Shown here piece after piece: positions 7,390-14,551 of a stretch of 43,915 nucleotides of DNA. The DNA comes from Streptomyces sp. col6 (GTDB taxonomy: Bacteria; Actinomycetota; Actinomycetes; Streptomycetales; Streptomycetaceae). The position numbers were made by a program, and so were the translations under genes. The notes below the pieces were generated by a model. It made no database searches and was not told where the DNA came from. It was given only the letters and a program-made list of their open reading frames with translations. Numbering within the stretch: position 1 is the first letter of the stretch; each line of letters opens with the position of its first letter. The stretch is taken from assembly GCF_008042035.1 (NCBI RefSeq), contig NZ_RDBL01000021.1, positions 1-43,915 of the forward strand. The letters are read 5' to 3'.

Positions 7390-8198
7390 CATAATTGAGT
7401 GTTGCAGGCGGGTTCACGGCCTGTCTTCTCCTCAATTGCTGAGCTGCGCAACGCCGGAGAGGGCGCCGGGGATTCCGTTTGTGCAGGTACCTCGATACCG
7501 GGAATGGCGAACAGAATGGGCGGCTGTGACCATGTGCGCGGACGCAGTACGAGCTCGACCTCGCAGTCGGCGAACGGGTCGAGCCGAAGGGGCCCGAGCA
7601 CGGCGGTGAACAGGACGGGCCGGCCCGGAGTCCCGGCCGCCGCCCGCATGGCCGCGTGCACATGGCAGACGCCCTGGGGGAGAAGGGGCAGGCAGAAGGA
7701 CCCCAGACGGTCCGTGGTGGTCCAGCCGAAGGGCTGACCTTGAAGGATGGGGCCGTCGAAGGCCCCGATACAGACCGGTGAATCGGGCTCTGCCGCTGCC
7801 CGCACGACCCCGCGGACCCGGCAGCGGCCCGCCCGGCCCCGCCGGACACCGGGTGGCCCCACGGCGAGTGCGCCCCGGCCCCGGCTCAGCTCGCGATACC
7901 GGGTGGGAGTGACACCCACGGATTCGGAGAAACGTCTGGTGAACGTGCCGGTGCTGCTGTAACCCACTTCGGCGGAAATGGTGGCAACTCCGAGATCGGA
8001 AAATTGCAGAAGTCGTTTTGCCTCGCCCATGCGTACGGCGCCGAGAAAGCGCCCGGGGGTCACCCCCGTGAACTGGTCGAAGACGCGGAGCAAATGGAAT
8101 TTGCTCATCAGTACGGCACGGGCGACCTCATCCAGACTGAGGGGTTCCGCGTAACGTTCCCGGATGATCCGCACGGCCCGTTCCACCACCTGCTCCAT
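7389..8198 (-). CDS. AraC-family regulator with an N-terminal DNA-binding domain
   Basis: A 269-residue protein with an AraC/XylS two-helix-turn-helix domain at the N-terminus (about residues 1-105). It has the typical LSLDEVARAVLMSKFHLLRVFDQ first helix pair and the GYSSTGTFTRRFSESVGVTPTRYR second pair. A C-terminal domain of about 130 residues of beta-strand character has no family I can name; most AraC proteins have the opposite order. The start is the ATG at 8198 with AGGAG seven bases upstream; the frame continues upstream without support. The last sense codon is TTA (7392-7394), so full translation would need the bldA tRNA in Streptomyces. It heads the repeat-peptide operon and is the likely pathway regulator. 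Confidence 0.85.
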   Translation of the reverse strand: MEQVVERAVRIIRERYAEPLSLDEVARAVLMSKFHLLRVFDQFTGVTPGRFLGAVRMGEAKRLLQFSDLGVATISAEVGYSSTGTFTRRFSESVGVTPTRYRELSRGRGALAVGPPGVRRGRAGRCRVRGVVRAAAEPDSPVCIGAFDGPILQGQPFGWTTTDRLGSFCLPLLPQGVCHVHAAMRAAAGTPGRPVLFTAVLGPLRLDPFADCEVELVLRPRTWSQPPILFAIPGIEVPAQTESPAPSPALRSSAIEEKTGREPACNTQL

Positions 8199-8254
8199 AC
8201 GCGACTCCTGAACAGACGTGGAACGAAGGCGTACGCATAGGACGGTAGGGAGGT

Positions 8255-8299
8255 GCTGTGGAGGACCGCTCGACACCGGATCGAGGAACCGTCCACAGC
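8255..8299. promoter_or_regulatory. Interrupted inverted repeat upstream of the AraC gene
   Basis: GCTGTGGA (8255-8262) and TCCACAGC (8292-8299) enclose an inner stem CTCGA/TCGAG (8269-8273, 8281-8285). It lies in the 183-bp divergent region between the AraC gene and the small plus-strand gene, where the operon promoter must be. It is a possible regulator site; no clear -35/-10 pair was found. Confidence 0.35.
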
Positions 8300-8381
8300 G
8301 GGTACAGGCGGTCGCCCGGCGCCGGGCTGCCCGTGCTTGCGGGGAGGGTCGGCCGCCACCGTGCGCTACCTTCCTGGGGAC

Positions 8382-8729
8382 ATGGACGACGTGGCCGAGG
8401 CACCCTTCATCGACCCGGAGTCGGACTACCCGTGCTGCTGGTTCTGCCCCGCACTGCGGCTTCCGCGCACCGGCTTCCTCGTCGCGGACCGCCCCAGCAG
8501 GGACTGGCCGTTCGACGCGGCGGACGGGTTCCGGTACACCACCGACACCCGGACCCCGGTCTGCGTCCACCCGGGCCGCGTCGGCCTCGACCCCGAGCGC
8601 ACCGCCCGGACCTACGTGGACCCGCCGCTGCCGGACCTCGACCGGGACGACGCCGACGCGCCGCGAGGTGTGCACCGGTGGTGGCGGCTGCGGCGGCCCG
8701 GCCCCCGGGCCGTGCCGGGGCGTCGGTAG
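8382..8729 (+). CDS. hypothetical protein with a CCWFC motif
   Basis: A 115-residue protein I cannot assign. It begins with an acidic stretch (MDDVAEAPFIDPESDYP), has CCWFC around residues 20-24 and one further Cys in VCVHPG, and ends in an Arg/Pro-rich tail. The Cys cluster could bind a metal or be redox active. The ATG at 8382 has a GGGGA too close to be an ideal ribosome-binding site, so the GTG at 8361 is an alternative start. The stop is 11 bp before the glutaredoxin-like gene on the same strand, so the two may be co-expressed. Confidence in the start is modest. Confidence 0.55.
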   Translation: MDDVAEAPFIDPESDYPCCWFCPALRLPRTGFLVADRPSRDWPFDAADGFRYTTDTRTPVCVHPGRVGLDPERTARTYVDPPLPDLDRDDADAPRGVHRWWRLRRPGPRAVPGRR

Positions 8730-8740
8730 CCTGGGGCGTC

Positions 8741-9187
8741 ATGACGCGTGTCTGGCTGGTGCCGATCCTGTTGCTCGTCTCCGGAGCCGCCGCCGGGGGC
8801 GGGCTCATCGCGCGGGGCAGCACCCGTGAGGGAGCCGTTCTCCTGCTGGCCTTCGCGCTCTTCGCGGGCCTGCACTCGCCCCTGGTCTTCCCGAGGTCCA
8901 TCGGTGTGGCGGAGGCCCGGCGCCGCAGTGAGGCCGACGGCCGGCCCATAGTGTTCTGGCGGCCCGGGTGCGCGTACTGTCTCCGGCTGCGGTTCCGGTT
9001 GCGGCGCCGCGCCCGCCGTCTGCACTGGGTCAACATCTGGCGCGACCCGGATGCCGCCGCCGAAGTCAGGGCGGCCAACGACGGCAACGAGACCGTGCCG
9101 ACCGTGGTCGTGGCCGGGAAACCTCACACCAACCCGGACCCGTCGTGGGTACGTGAACAGCTCGTCGCCGCCGGGCGACGGGTCTGA
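8741..9187 (+). CDS. membrane-anchored glutaredoxin/mycoredoxin-like protein
   Basis: A 148-residue protein. Residues 1-55 form two hydrophobic segments (WLVPILLLVSGAAAGGGLIA and GAVLLLAFALFAGLHSPLVF). The rest is a glutaredoxin-like thioredoxin fold with the redox motif CAYC at residues 77-80 and the cis-Pro motif TVPTVVVAG. Actinobacterial mycoredoxins reduce mycothiol mixed disulfides; the membrane anchor suggests work at the inner face of the membrane. The CxxC is followed by an unusually Arg-rich segment. The start is the ATG at 8741. The preceding small Cys protein is probably in the same transcript. Confidence 0.8.
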   Translation: MTRVWLVPILLLVSGAAAGGGLIARGSTREGAVLLLAFALFAGLHSPLVFPRSIGVAEARRRSEADGRPIVFWRPGCAYCLRLRFRLRRRARRLHWVNIWRDPDAAAEVRAANDGNETVPTVVVAGKPHTNPDPSWVREQLVAAGRRV

Positions 9188-9247
9188 CGGGGCCACCGGG
9201 GCTCACGCACGGGCCGGCGCCACCCCGCACGCCCGGGGGACGCCTGC

Positions 9248-10186
9248 TTACGCGCCCAGCGCGTCCCGGCCGGTCGCGGCCTTGTCCTCCACACCTTCGA
9301 CGCGAGGACCCTCGACGCGAACGCCCAGCCGGTCCGCCACCGCCCCCAGAGCCTCCCCGAGCGGCAGCGCGATCCGGGTGACGGCCTGGGCATCACCCCG
9401 GGTGGGCTCCCGGTTGACGATGAGTACCGGCTTCCCTGCCTGAGCCGCCTGGCGGACGAACCGGAGGCCGGACATCACCGTCAGCGAGGACCCCAGCACC
9501 AGCACCGAAGTCGCCGCCCGCACCAGCTCGCGGCAGTGCTCGACCCGTGCCGCGGGCACCGTCTCGCCGAAGAACACCACGTCCGGCTTGAGGATGCCGC
9601 CGCAGACCTCGCACGGCACCACCCGGAAGTCCCCGACCTGCTCGTCGGTGAGATCGGCGTCGCCGTCCGGATTGACCCCGGCCGCCACCGGCTGGAACCC
9701 GGGGTTCGCCTCCTCCAGCCGCCGCGCGACCTCCCGGCGCGCGACGAACGTGCCGCAGTTCAGGCAGACGACCCGGTCCAGGCCCCCGTGGAGCTCGACG
9801 ACGCCCTCGCTGCCGGCGGCCTGGTGCAGTCCGTCGACGTTCTGGGTGATCACCCCGGACAGCGCACCGCTGCGCCCGAACGCGGCCACCGCCCGGTGCC
9901 CGGCGTTCGGGAGGGCACGCCGGAAGGTCTTCCAGCCGAGGTGGCTGCGCGCCCAGTACCGGCGGCGCGCCGCAGCGCCGCCGGTGAAGTCCTGGTAGGT
10001 CATCGGGGTGTGCCGGCTGAGGCTGCCGCCCTCGCCCCGGTAGTCCGGGATGCCGGACTCCGTCGAGATACCGGCCCCGCTCAGCACCAGCACACCGCCG
10101 GCACCGAGCGCTTCGACGACGGGTTCCGGATCAGTGGTGGCCGGGGGCAGTCCTTCGGTGGGAGTCCAGCTCAGAGTGGGGCGCAT
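9248..10186 (-). CDS. Sir2-family NAD-dependent protein deacylase (sirtuin)
   Basis: A 312-residue sirtuin. It has GAGIS near residue 40, TQNVDGLHQ in the core, catalytic His133 in VELHGG, and a four-Cys zinc site (Cys141, Cys144, Cys192, Cys195). GSSLTVMSG and IVNREPT follow in the NAD pocket. Sirtuins remove acyl groups from lysine using NAD+. The insertion between the two Cys pairs is about 47 residues, longer than in the shortest bacterial sirtuins. Two in-frame ATGs exist; the one at 10186 has GGAGG seven bases upstream and is preferred over that at 10192. It starts 45 bp after the stop of the rifamycin phosphotransferase gene on the same strand and may be expressed with it. Confidence 0.92.
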   Translation of the reverse strand: MRPTLSWTPTEGLPPATTDPEPVVEALGAGGVLVLSGAGISTESGIPDYRGEGGSLSRHTPMTYQDFTGGAAARRRYWARSHLGWKTFRRALPNAGHRAVAAFGRSGALSGVITQNVDGLHQAAGSEGVVELHGGLDRVVCLNCGTFVARREVARRLEEANPGFQPVAAGVNPDGDADLTDEQVGDFRVVPCEVCGGILKPDVVFFGETVPAARVEHCRELVRAATSVLVLGSSLTVMSGLRFVRQAAQAGKPVLIVNREPTRGDAQAVTRIALPLGEALGAVADRLGVRVEGPRVEGVEDKAATGRDALGA

Positions 10187-10231
10187 GCGCATGCCTCCAG
10201 AGTACGGAACGGGTCTCCCACCGCCCCGCCG

Positions 10232-12832
10232 TCACGACAGCAGCTCCACGTACCCGTCGGTGCCGTGCACACGGATGCGCTGACCGTCCCGGATCAGCCG
10301 GGTGGCCCCGGCCACGCCCACGACGGCGGGCAGTCCGTACTCCCGGGCGATCACCGCCCCATGCGTCATGAGGCCGCCCACCTCCGTCACCAGCCCGGCG
10401 ATCCCGACGAACAGCGGTGACCAGCTGGGATCGGTGAAGGTGGTGACCAGGATGTCGCCCGCCTCCAGTTCGGCCTCGGCCACATCGAGGATGACGCGGG
10501 CCCTCCCCTCCACGGTCCCGCCGGAAACGGGCAGACCGGTCAGCGCGCCCTCCGGCACGTCGTCGCGCCGGTACGCCCCGTTCACCGCCTCACCGTCCGA
10601 CGTGAGCACGCGAGGCGGGGTGAGCGCGCTGAACGCCCGGAACTCCTCCTTGCGCCGCCGGATCAGCTCCTCGTCCACCGTGTTCGTGCGTACGGCGTCA
10701 CGGAACTCCTCGAAGGTGAGGTGGAAGACGTCCTCGCGGCGGGCCAGCACCCCGGCGTCCACCAGACGGTCGGCCTCCCGCACGAGGGCCTGCTTGTAGA
10801 CGGAGTAGCGGTGGATGATGCCGTACTTCGGGTACTCCCGGTACCCGACGAAGGTCCGGACCCGGTCGATCATCTCTTTGGTCTCCTCGGCCTTCCGGTC
10901 CCCGTCCGGAAGGGCCCGCAGGCGCGTGAGCACGTCCCGCTCCTTCGCCAGGGCCTTTTGCCGCCCCTCCTCGAAGCGCCGGCCGGCCGCTCGCGGGCCG
11001 AAGAGGCGCACGTTGTCGAGGATCACCGGCACCAGCGCGGTGGGACGCTCGCTCCAGCGCGGCCGCGTGATGTCGATCTCGCCGACGCACCGCATGCCGT
11101 ACCGGTCCAGGTACGCCTCGATGGCCTCGCGCGCCTCCGCCCCGCCCGCCACCTTCGCCAGGCCGTCGAGGAAGCCCTCGTCGCCCCCGGCGTCCCGCAG
11201 GTACGCCACCGCTTCCGGATGCGGGCGGATCACGTCCGCGACATCGAGCAGGGCGAGCCCCATCTCCGAGGTGACGTTGTCGGGGGCCGACAGCGTGAGC
11301 GTGTCGGCCGCGTTCTTCTCGCCGAGCCACTCCAGCAGCTTGTCGTTCAGCCACCACGTGGACTCCATCCCGGCCATGATCGCCTGCATGCTCCGGGGGT
11401 CGCCGAGCACCCGCTTGTGTTCCTCGAAGGCGGTGACCAGGAAGTCGAACAGCATCGGCCCGGAGTGCGTCCGGATGTCCCGCTCCAGGGCGGCGACCGA
11501 GGCCTCGCTGCGCGCGATCAGCGCACGGACGACGGCCGGATCGGTCGCGATCGGGGCGGGTCCACCGGCGGCCGGCGGTGCGGCGGGCACCGGGTCCGGG
11601 AGCGTGGGCACGAAGCCGGGGTGGCCGAGCACGGTCTCCAGGGCATCCCTGACCAGCGGATCGCCCTTGCCCATCATGTCCAGGAGGCCGGCCCGGACCG
11701 AGGGCGGGCCCAGGCGCGAGGTGACGTCGACGAACAGCCGCCCGCCGGCCTCCAGCATCGGAGCCATGGCCGTCAGCCGCCACATCGAGAGCCCCAGGGA
11801 CTTCATCGCGTCGGTCATCATCTGCTGATGGCCGACGGAGACGTAGACGTGGTTCTCGTCGTCCGCCACCTCCGGTACGGGGAACAGCGTCGTGATCGGC
11901 CGGCTCTGGACGATCCGGAACCCGTCGTCGACGAGACACCACTCGATGTCCTGCGGGCGCCCGAAGTGCTCCTCGATCCTTCGTCCGAGCCGGACGAGCC
12001 GCAGAACCTGCTCGTCCGTCAGCGCGGGCTGCTCCCGCCGCCGCGCCTCGACCGGCACCTCGCGCGTGCCGCCACCCTCCAGCGCCTCGATCGCCCGTTC
12101 CTTCGCGGCGATCGACCTGCCGATGATCTCGCCCTCGCGCACCGTGAAGACGTCCGGGTTCACCAGCCCGGACACCAGCGCCTCGCCGAGCCCGAAACCG
12201 GCGTCCACCGTGGCGTTCCTCCGGTTGCCCGTCACGGGGTCGGCGGTGAACAGGATGCCCGACGCCTGGGGGAACACCATCCGCTGCACGACCACGGCCA
12301 TGTGCACCGTACGGTCGTCGATGCCGCCGCGCCGCCGGTACGTCACGGCCCGCTCGGTGAACAGCGAGGCCCAGCACCGGCTGATGTGCCGGAGCACCGC
12401 CTCCGTACCCACGACGTTCAGATACGTGTCCTGCTGCCCGGCGAAGGAAGCCGTCGGCAGGTCCTCCGCCGTCGCGCTGGACCGTACGGCGTACGCGGCG
12501 TCCTCGCCGTACCGGGCCAGCGCACCGGTGACCTCCGCCACCAGCTCGTCCGGCAGGGGAAGGCCTTCGACGGTCCGGCGGACCTCCGCGCTCAGGGCGC
12601 GTACCGCCTCCCGGTCGTCCGGGTCCGCCCGAGTCAGCCGGCCGAGCTGCTCGTCCACCTCCGGAGCCCCGGCCACGACGTGCCGGAAGGCGTCCGTCGT
12701 GACGCAGAAGCCGCCGGGCACCCGGACGTCCTCGATACGCGACAGCGCACCCAGGTGCGCGCCCTTGCCGCCGACGGCCGCGATCCGCGAACCGCCGGCC
12801 TCGTCCAGATCCCACACGTACCGCTTACGCAC
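10232..12832 (-). CDS. rph: rifamycin phosphotransferase (PEP-synthase-like dikinase)
   Basis: An 866-residue protein with the three-part layout of Rph. An ATP-grasp N-terminus contains GGKGAHLGAL, AVRSSATAEDLPTASFAGQQDTYLNV and SGILFTADPVTG. A central rifamycin-binding region follows (about residues 330-750). The C-terminal swivelling phosphohistidine domain has GGLMTHGAVIAREYGLP with catalytic His824. Characterised Rph enzymes inactivate rifamycins by phosphorylating the ansa-chain C21 hydroxyl, transferring the ATP beta-phosphate and releasing AMP and phosphate. Length and motif positions match the family. The alternative, a phosphoenolpyruvate synthase, is less likely because the PEP-binding barrel is absent. 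The start is a GTG with GAGGA seven bases upstream. An RAE-like palindrome lies about 60 bp upstream. Confidence 0.9.
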   Translation of the reverse strand: MRKRYVWDLDEAGGSRIAAVGGKGAHLGALSRIEDVRVPGGFCVTTDAFRHVVAGAPEVDEQLGRLTRADPDDREAVRALSAEVRRTVEGLPLPDELVAEVTGALARYGEDAAYAVRSSATAEDLPTASFAGQQDTYLNVVGTEAVLRHISRCWASLFTERAVTYRRRGGIDDRTVHMAVVVQRMVFPQASGILFTADPVTGNRRNATVDAGFGLGEALVSGLVNPDVFTVREGEIIGRSIAAKERAIEALEGGGTREVPVEARRREQPALTDEQVLRLVRLGRRIEEHFGRPQDIEWCLVDDGFRIVQSRPITTLFPVPEVADDENHVYVSVGHQQMMTDAMKSLGLSMWRLTAMAPMLEAGGRLFVDVTSRLGPPSVRAGLLDMMGKGDPLVRDALETVLGHPGFVPTLPDPVPAAPPAAGGPAPIATDPAVVRALIARSEASVAALERDIRTHSGPMLFDFLVTAFEEHKRVLGDPRSMQAIMAGMESTWWLNDKLLEWLGEKNAADTLTLSAPDNVTSEMGLALLDVADVIRPHPEAVAYLRDAGGDEGFLDGLAKVAGGAEAREAIEAYLDRYGMRCVGEIDITRPRWSERPTALVPVILDNVRLFGPRAAGRRFEEGRQKALAKERDVLTRLRALPDGDRKAEETKEMIDRVRTFVGYREYPKYGIIHRYSVYKQALVREADRLVDAGVLARREDVFHLTFEEFRDAVRTNTVDEELIRRRKEEFRAFSALTPPRVLTSDGEAVNGAYRRDDVPEGALTGLPVSGGTVEGRARVILDVAEAELEAGDILVTTFTDPSWSPLFVGIAGLVTEVGGLMTHGAVIAREYGLPAVVGVAGATRLIRDGQRIRVHGTDGYVELLS

Positions 12833-12891
12833 GCAGCGTCCTCATTTCCGCAGGTCGGGGTGGTCAGGCCGACGATTGTGCGCCACCCCCC

Positions 12892-12912
12892 GGCCCTTGC
12901 CGCAAGCCCCCC
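12892..12912 (-). promoter_or_regulatory. RAE-like palindrome upstream of rph
   Basis: On the rph strand the sequence reads GGGGCTTGCGGCAAGGG, with a CTTGC-G-GCAAG core (12896-12906). This matches, from memory, the rifamycin-associated element found upstream of rifamycin-inactivating genes in actinomycetes, which mediates induction by rifamycin. The exact published consensus could not be checked here. Confidence 0.65.
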
Positions 12913-12933
12913 GGTGCGCTATAAGTTGGGTAC

Positions 12934-12957
12934 GGCAGGGAGAAGGTTCTCCCTGCC
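12934..12957. terminator. Perfect 11-bp hairpin between the cyclase and rph genes
   Basis: GGCAGGGAGAA (12934-12944) and TTCTCCCTGCC (12947-12957) form a perfect stem with a 2-base centre. It is followed on the plus strand by TTTGCTTTT, so it is a strong intrinsic terminator in the plus direction. On the minus strand it lies 78 bp after the cyclase stop and could end that transcript too, isolating rph. Confidence 0.65.
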
Positions 12958-13034
12958 TTTGCTTTTGTACGCCGTGGCAGGCGGCCCGGACGGCGTCGCC
13001 ACGCGCACCCGTACAACCCGTACGGCACTGGGGG

Positions 13035-14021
13035 CTACGAGGCCGGCCTGCCCCTCCGCAGAAGCACCGGCCGCAGCCGGCTGTAGCCGCGCACCGGCAC
13101 CGGACGCAGCGGCTTCAGCGCGTACGCCGCCCGCCCGGCCAGCTCACCCGCGAGCGCGGTGTCGACCAGCACGGACGCGGGGCGGGCCACCGCCGTGAGC
13201 CGGGCCGCGATGTTGACCGCCGCTCCGTAGACGTCGCCGAAGCGGCCGATGACGGGGCCGTGGGCCAGCCCGGTGCGCACCTGTGGCAGCTTCGGGTCCG
13301 CCTGGGCGCGGGCAGCCAGCTCCAGGCCGATGTCGGCGGCCCCCGCCGCCGACTCGCAGACGAAGAGCACCTCGTCGCCGATGGTCTTCACCACCTGCCC
13401 CCGGCCCTCGGCCACCACATCACCGGTCATGGTCTCGAACCGGTCGAGCACGTCCACCAGTTCGGCGCCGTCCAGGCCACGGGTCATCCGCGTGTAGCCC
13501 ACCATGTCGGTGAAACCGACGGACCGGTCCCGGACGTGCGCGCCCGGCCCCGCTTCCTCCTCCCGGCCCTCGCTGAGCAAGTGCCCTGCGTACGCCACGA
13601 GATGACGGCGCCACACATAGCGCTGCACCCGTTCGATCTCCGGCAGCAGCGCCGCCATGTGCTCCAGCAGGACGTCCCGGTCGGGCGTGGCGCCCTCGTC
13701 GCCGCTCATCCAGTCCCGCAGGGTGTCCACCTGCCAGTCCGCGAGCCGGGAGAGGTGGTGGCCGAGGGCGCGGGCCATCATCGTCTCGCTGTGCTCGGTG
13801 ATGAGCCCGGCCGCGATGAGGCGTTCGCCCGCGCGCAGGGCCTCCACGTCGGCGTCCGTGAACACCCTGGCGTCGTCGTCGACCGCCGGGAACCCGAGCG
13901 CCCGCCACACCTGCACCGCGCGCTCGAACCTCACCCCGGCCCGCGCGGCGACATCGCGCCTCGTCCAGACCCGGCCGCCGCCCAGCAGTATTTCCTCGAC
14001 GGACTCCGGCCGCGTGCTCAT
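13035..14021 (-). CDS. class III adenylate/guanylate cyclase
   Basis: A 328-residue protein. Residues 1-150 form a helical regulatory domain resembling the adenylate-cyclase regulatory region of mycobacterial Rv1264. Residues 165-310 are the catalytic domain, with metal-binding Asp172 (GFTDMVGYT) and Asp216 (TIGDEVLF), Lys212 for base selection, and VYGAAVNIAARL with the transition-state Asn/Arg pair. All key residues are present, so it should make cAMP; adenine specificity is inferred from the Lys. The ATG overlaps the stress-protein stop as ATGA, so the two are translationally coupled. The Rv1264 regulatory domain senses pH; whether that applies here is not known. Confidence 0.88.
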   Translation of the reverse strand: MSTRPESVEEILLGGGRVWTRRDVAARAGVRFERAVQVWRALGFPAVDDDARVFTDADVEALRAGERLIAAGLITEHSETMMARALGHHLSRLADWQVDTLRDWMSGDEGATPDRDVLLEHMAALLPEIERVQRYVWRRHLVAYAGHLLSEGREEEAGPGAHVRDRSVGFTDMVGYTRMTRGLDGAELVDVLDRFETMTGDVVAEGRGQVVKTIGDEVLFVCESAAGAADIGLELAARAQADPKLPQVRTGLAHGPVIGRFGDVYGAAVNIAARLTAVARPASVLVDTALAGELAGRAAYALKPLRPVPVRGYSRLRPVLLRRGRPAS

Positions 14022-14467
14022 GTGGTGTGGACGATCAGCACATCGAGTCCGGCCTTCCGGGCGACGTCCGCCGGTACGGAGCCCAGGATGCGTCCCGCCA
14101 GCGAGCGCAGTCCGCGGTTGCCGACCACGACCAGGTCGGCCGAGCACCTCCGGGCGGCCCGCACGAGCGAGGGGACCGGTTCGCCCTCCACCGCGACCGT
14201 GCGCACCTCGGCCGCGCCCTGCAGACGGGCCCGGTCCTTCGCGGTCCGCAGCGTCTCCTCGGCCGGCGCCGAACCCACCACCTGGTACGCCTCCGCCCCT
14301 AACTGGTCCTTCGCGGCATCGAGTTCGGCGCCGCTCATGGGTGCGTAGGCGCAGGTGATCACGAGCTCCGCCCCGCATACGCCGGCGAGCCGTGCGGCGG
14401 CCTCGACCGCGGCGAACGACGATTCCGATCCGTCCGTGCCGACGAGCACAGTTCTATAGGCGGCCAA
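14018..14467 (-). CDS. universal stress protein (UspA family)
   Basis: A 149-residue single USP domain. It has the N-terminal TVLVGTDGSESS strand-loop with Asp11 and the nucleotide-binding signature GNRGLRSLAGRILGS near residue 115, of the ATP-binding type (G-x2-G-x9-S/T). Leu56 is encoded by TTA (14300-14302). It overlaps the cyclase start by four bases. Some actinobacterial USPs (M. tuberculosis Rv1636) bind cAMP, so the pairing with a cyclase may be functional; that is inference. An inverted repeat just upstream is the likely control site. Confidence 0.9.
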   Translation of the reverse strand: MAAYRTVLVGTDGSESSFAAVEAAARLAGVCGAELVITCAYAPMSGAELDAAKDQLGAEAYQVVGSAPAEETLRTAKDRARLQGAAEVRTVAVEGEPVPSLVRAARRCSADLVVVGNRGLRSLAGRILGSVPADVARKAGLDVLIVHTT

Positions 14468-14476
14468 GGCAAACTC

Positions 14477-14508
14477 CTTACTCCGAAGTAAACTTACTTC
14501 AGAGTAAG
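14477..14508. promoter_or_regulatory. 15-bp inverted repeat upstream of the usp-cyclase operon
   Basis: The arms at 14477-14491 and 14494-14508 match with one mismatch and a 2-base spacer, and consist of CTTACT-CCGAAGTAA-like half-sites. The repeat begins 9 bases upstream of the usp start codon and is unusually AT-rich for this genome, as expected for an operator overlapping the promoter or the start of the message. The regulator is unknown. Confidence 0.6.
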
Positions 14509-14551
14509 GTAAGGGCCCCGGCGGCCCTGGGCAAGAGCGCGGCGGGCGTGG

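Noticed and set aside
10232..12832. Phosphoenolpyruvate synthase as the identity of the dikinase
   Set aside because: The C-terminal PEP-binding barrel is missing and the phosphohistidine domain is at the extreme C-terminus, as in rifamycin phosphotransferases.
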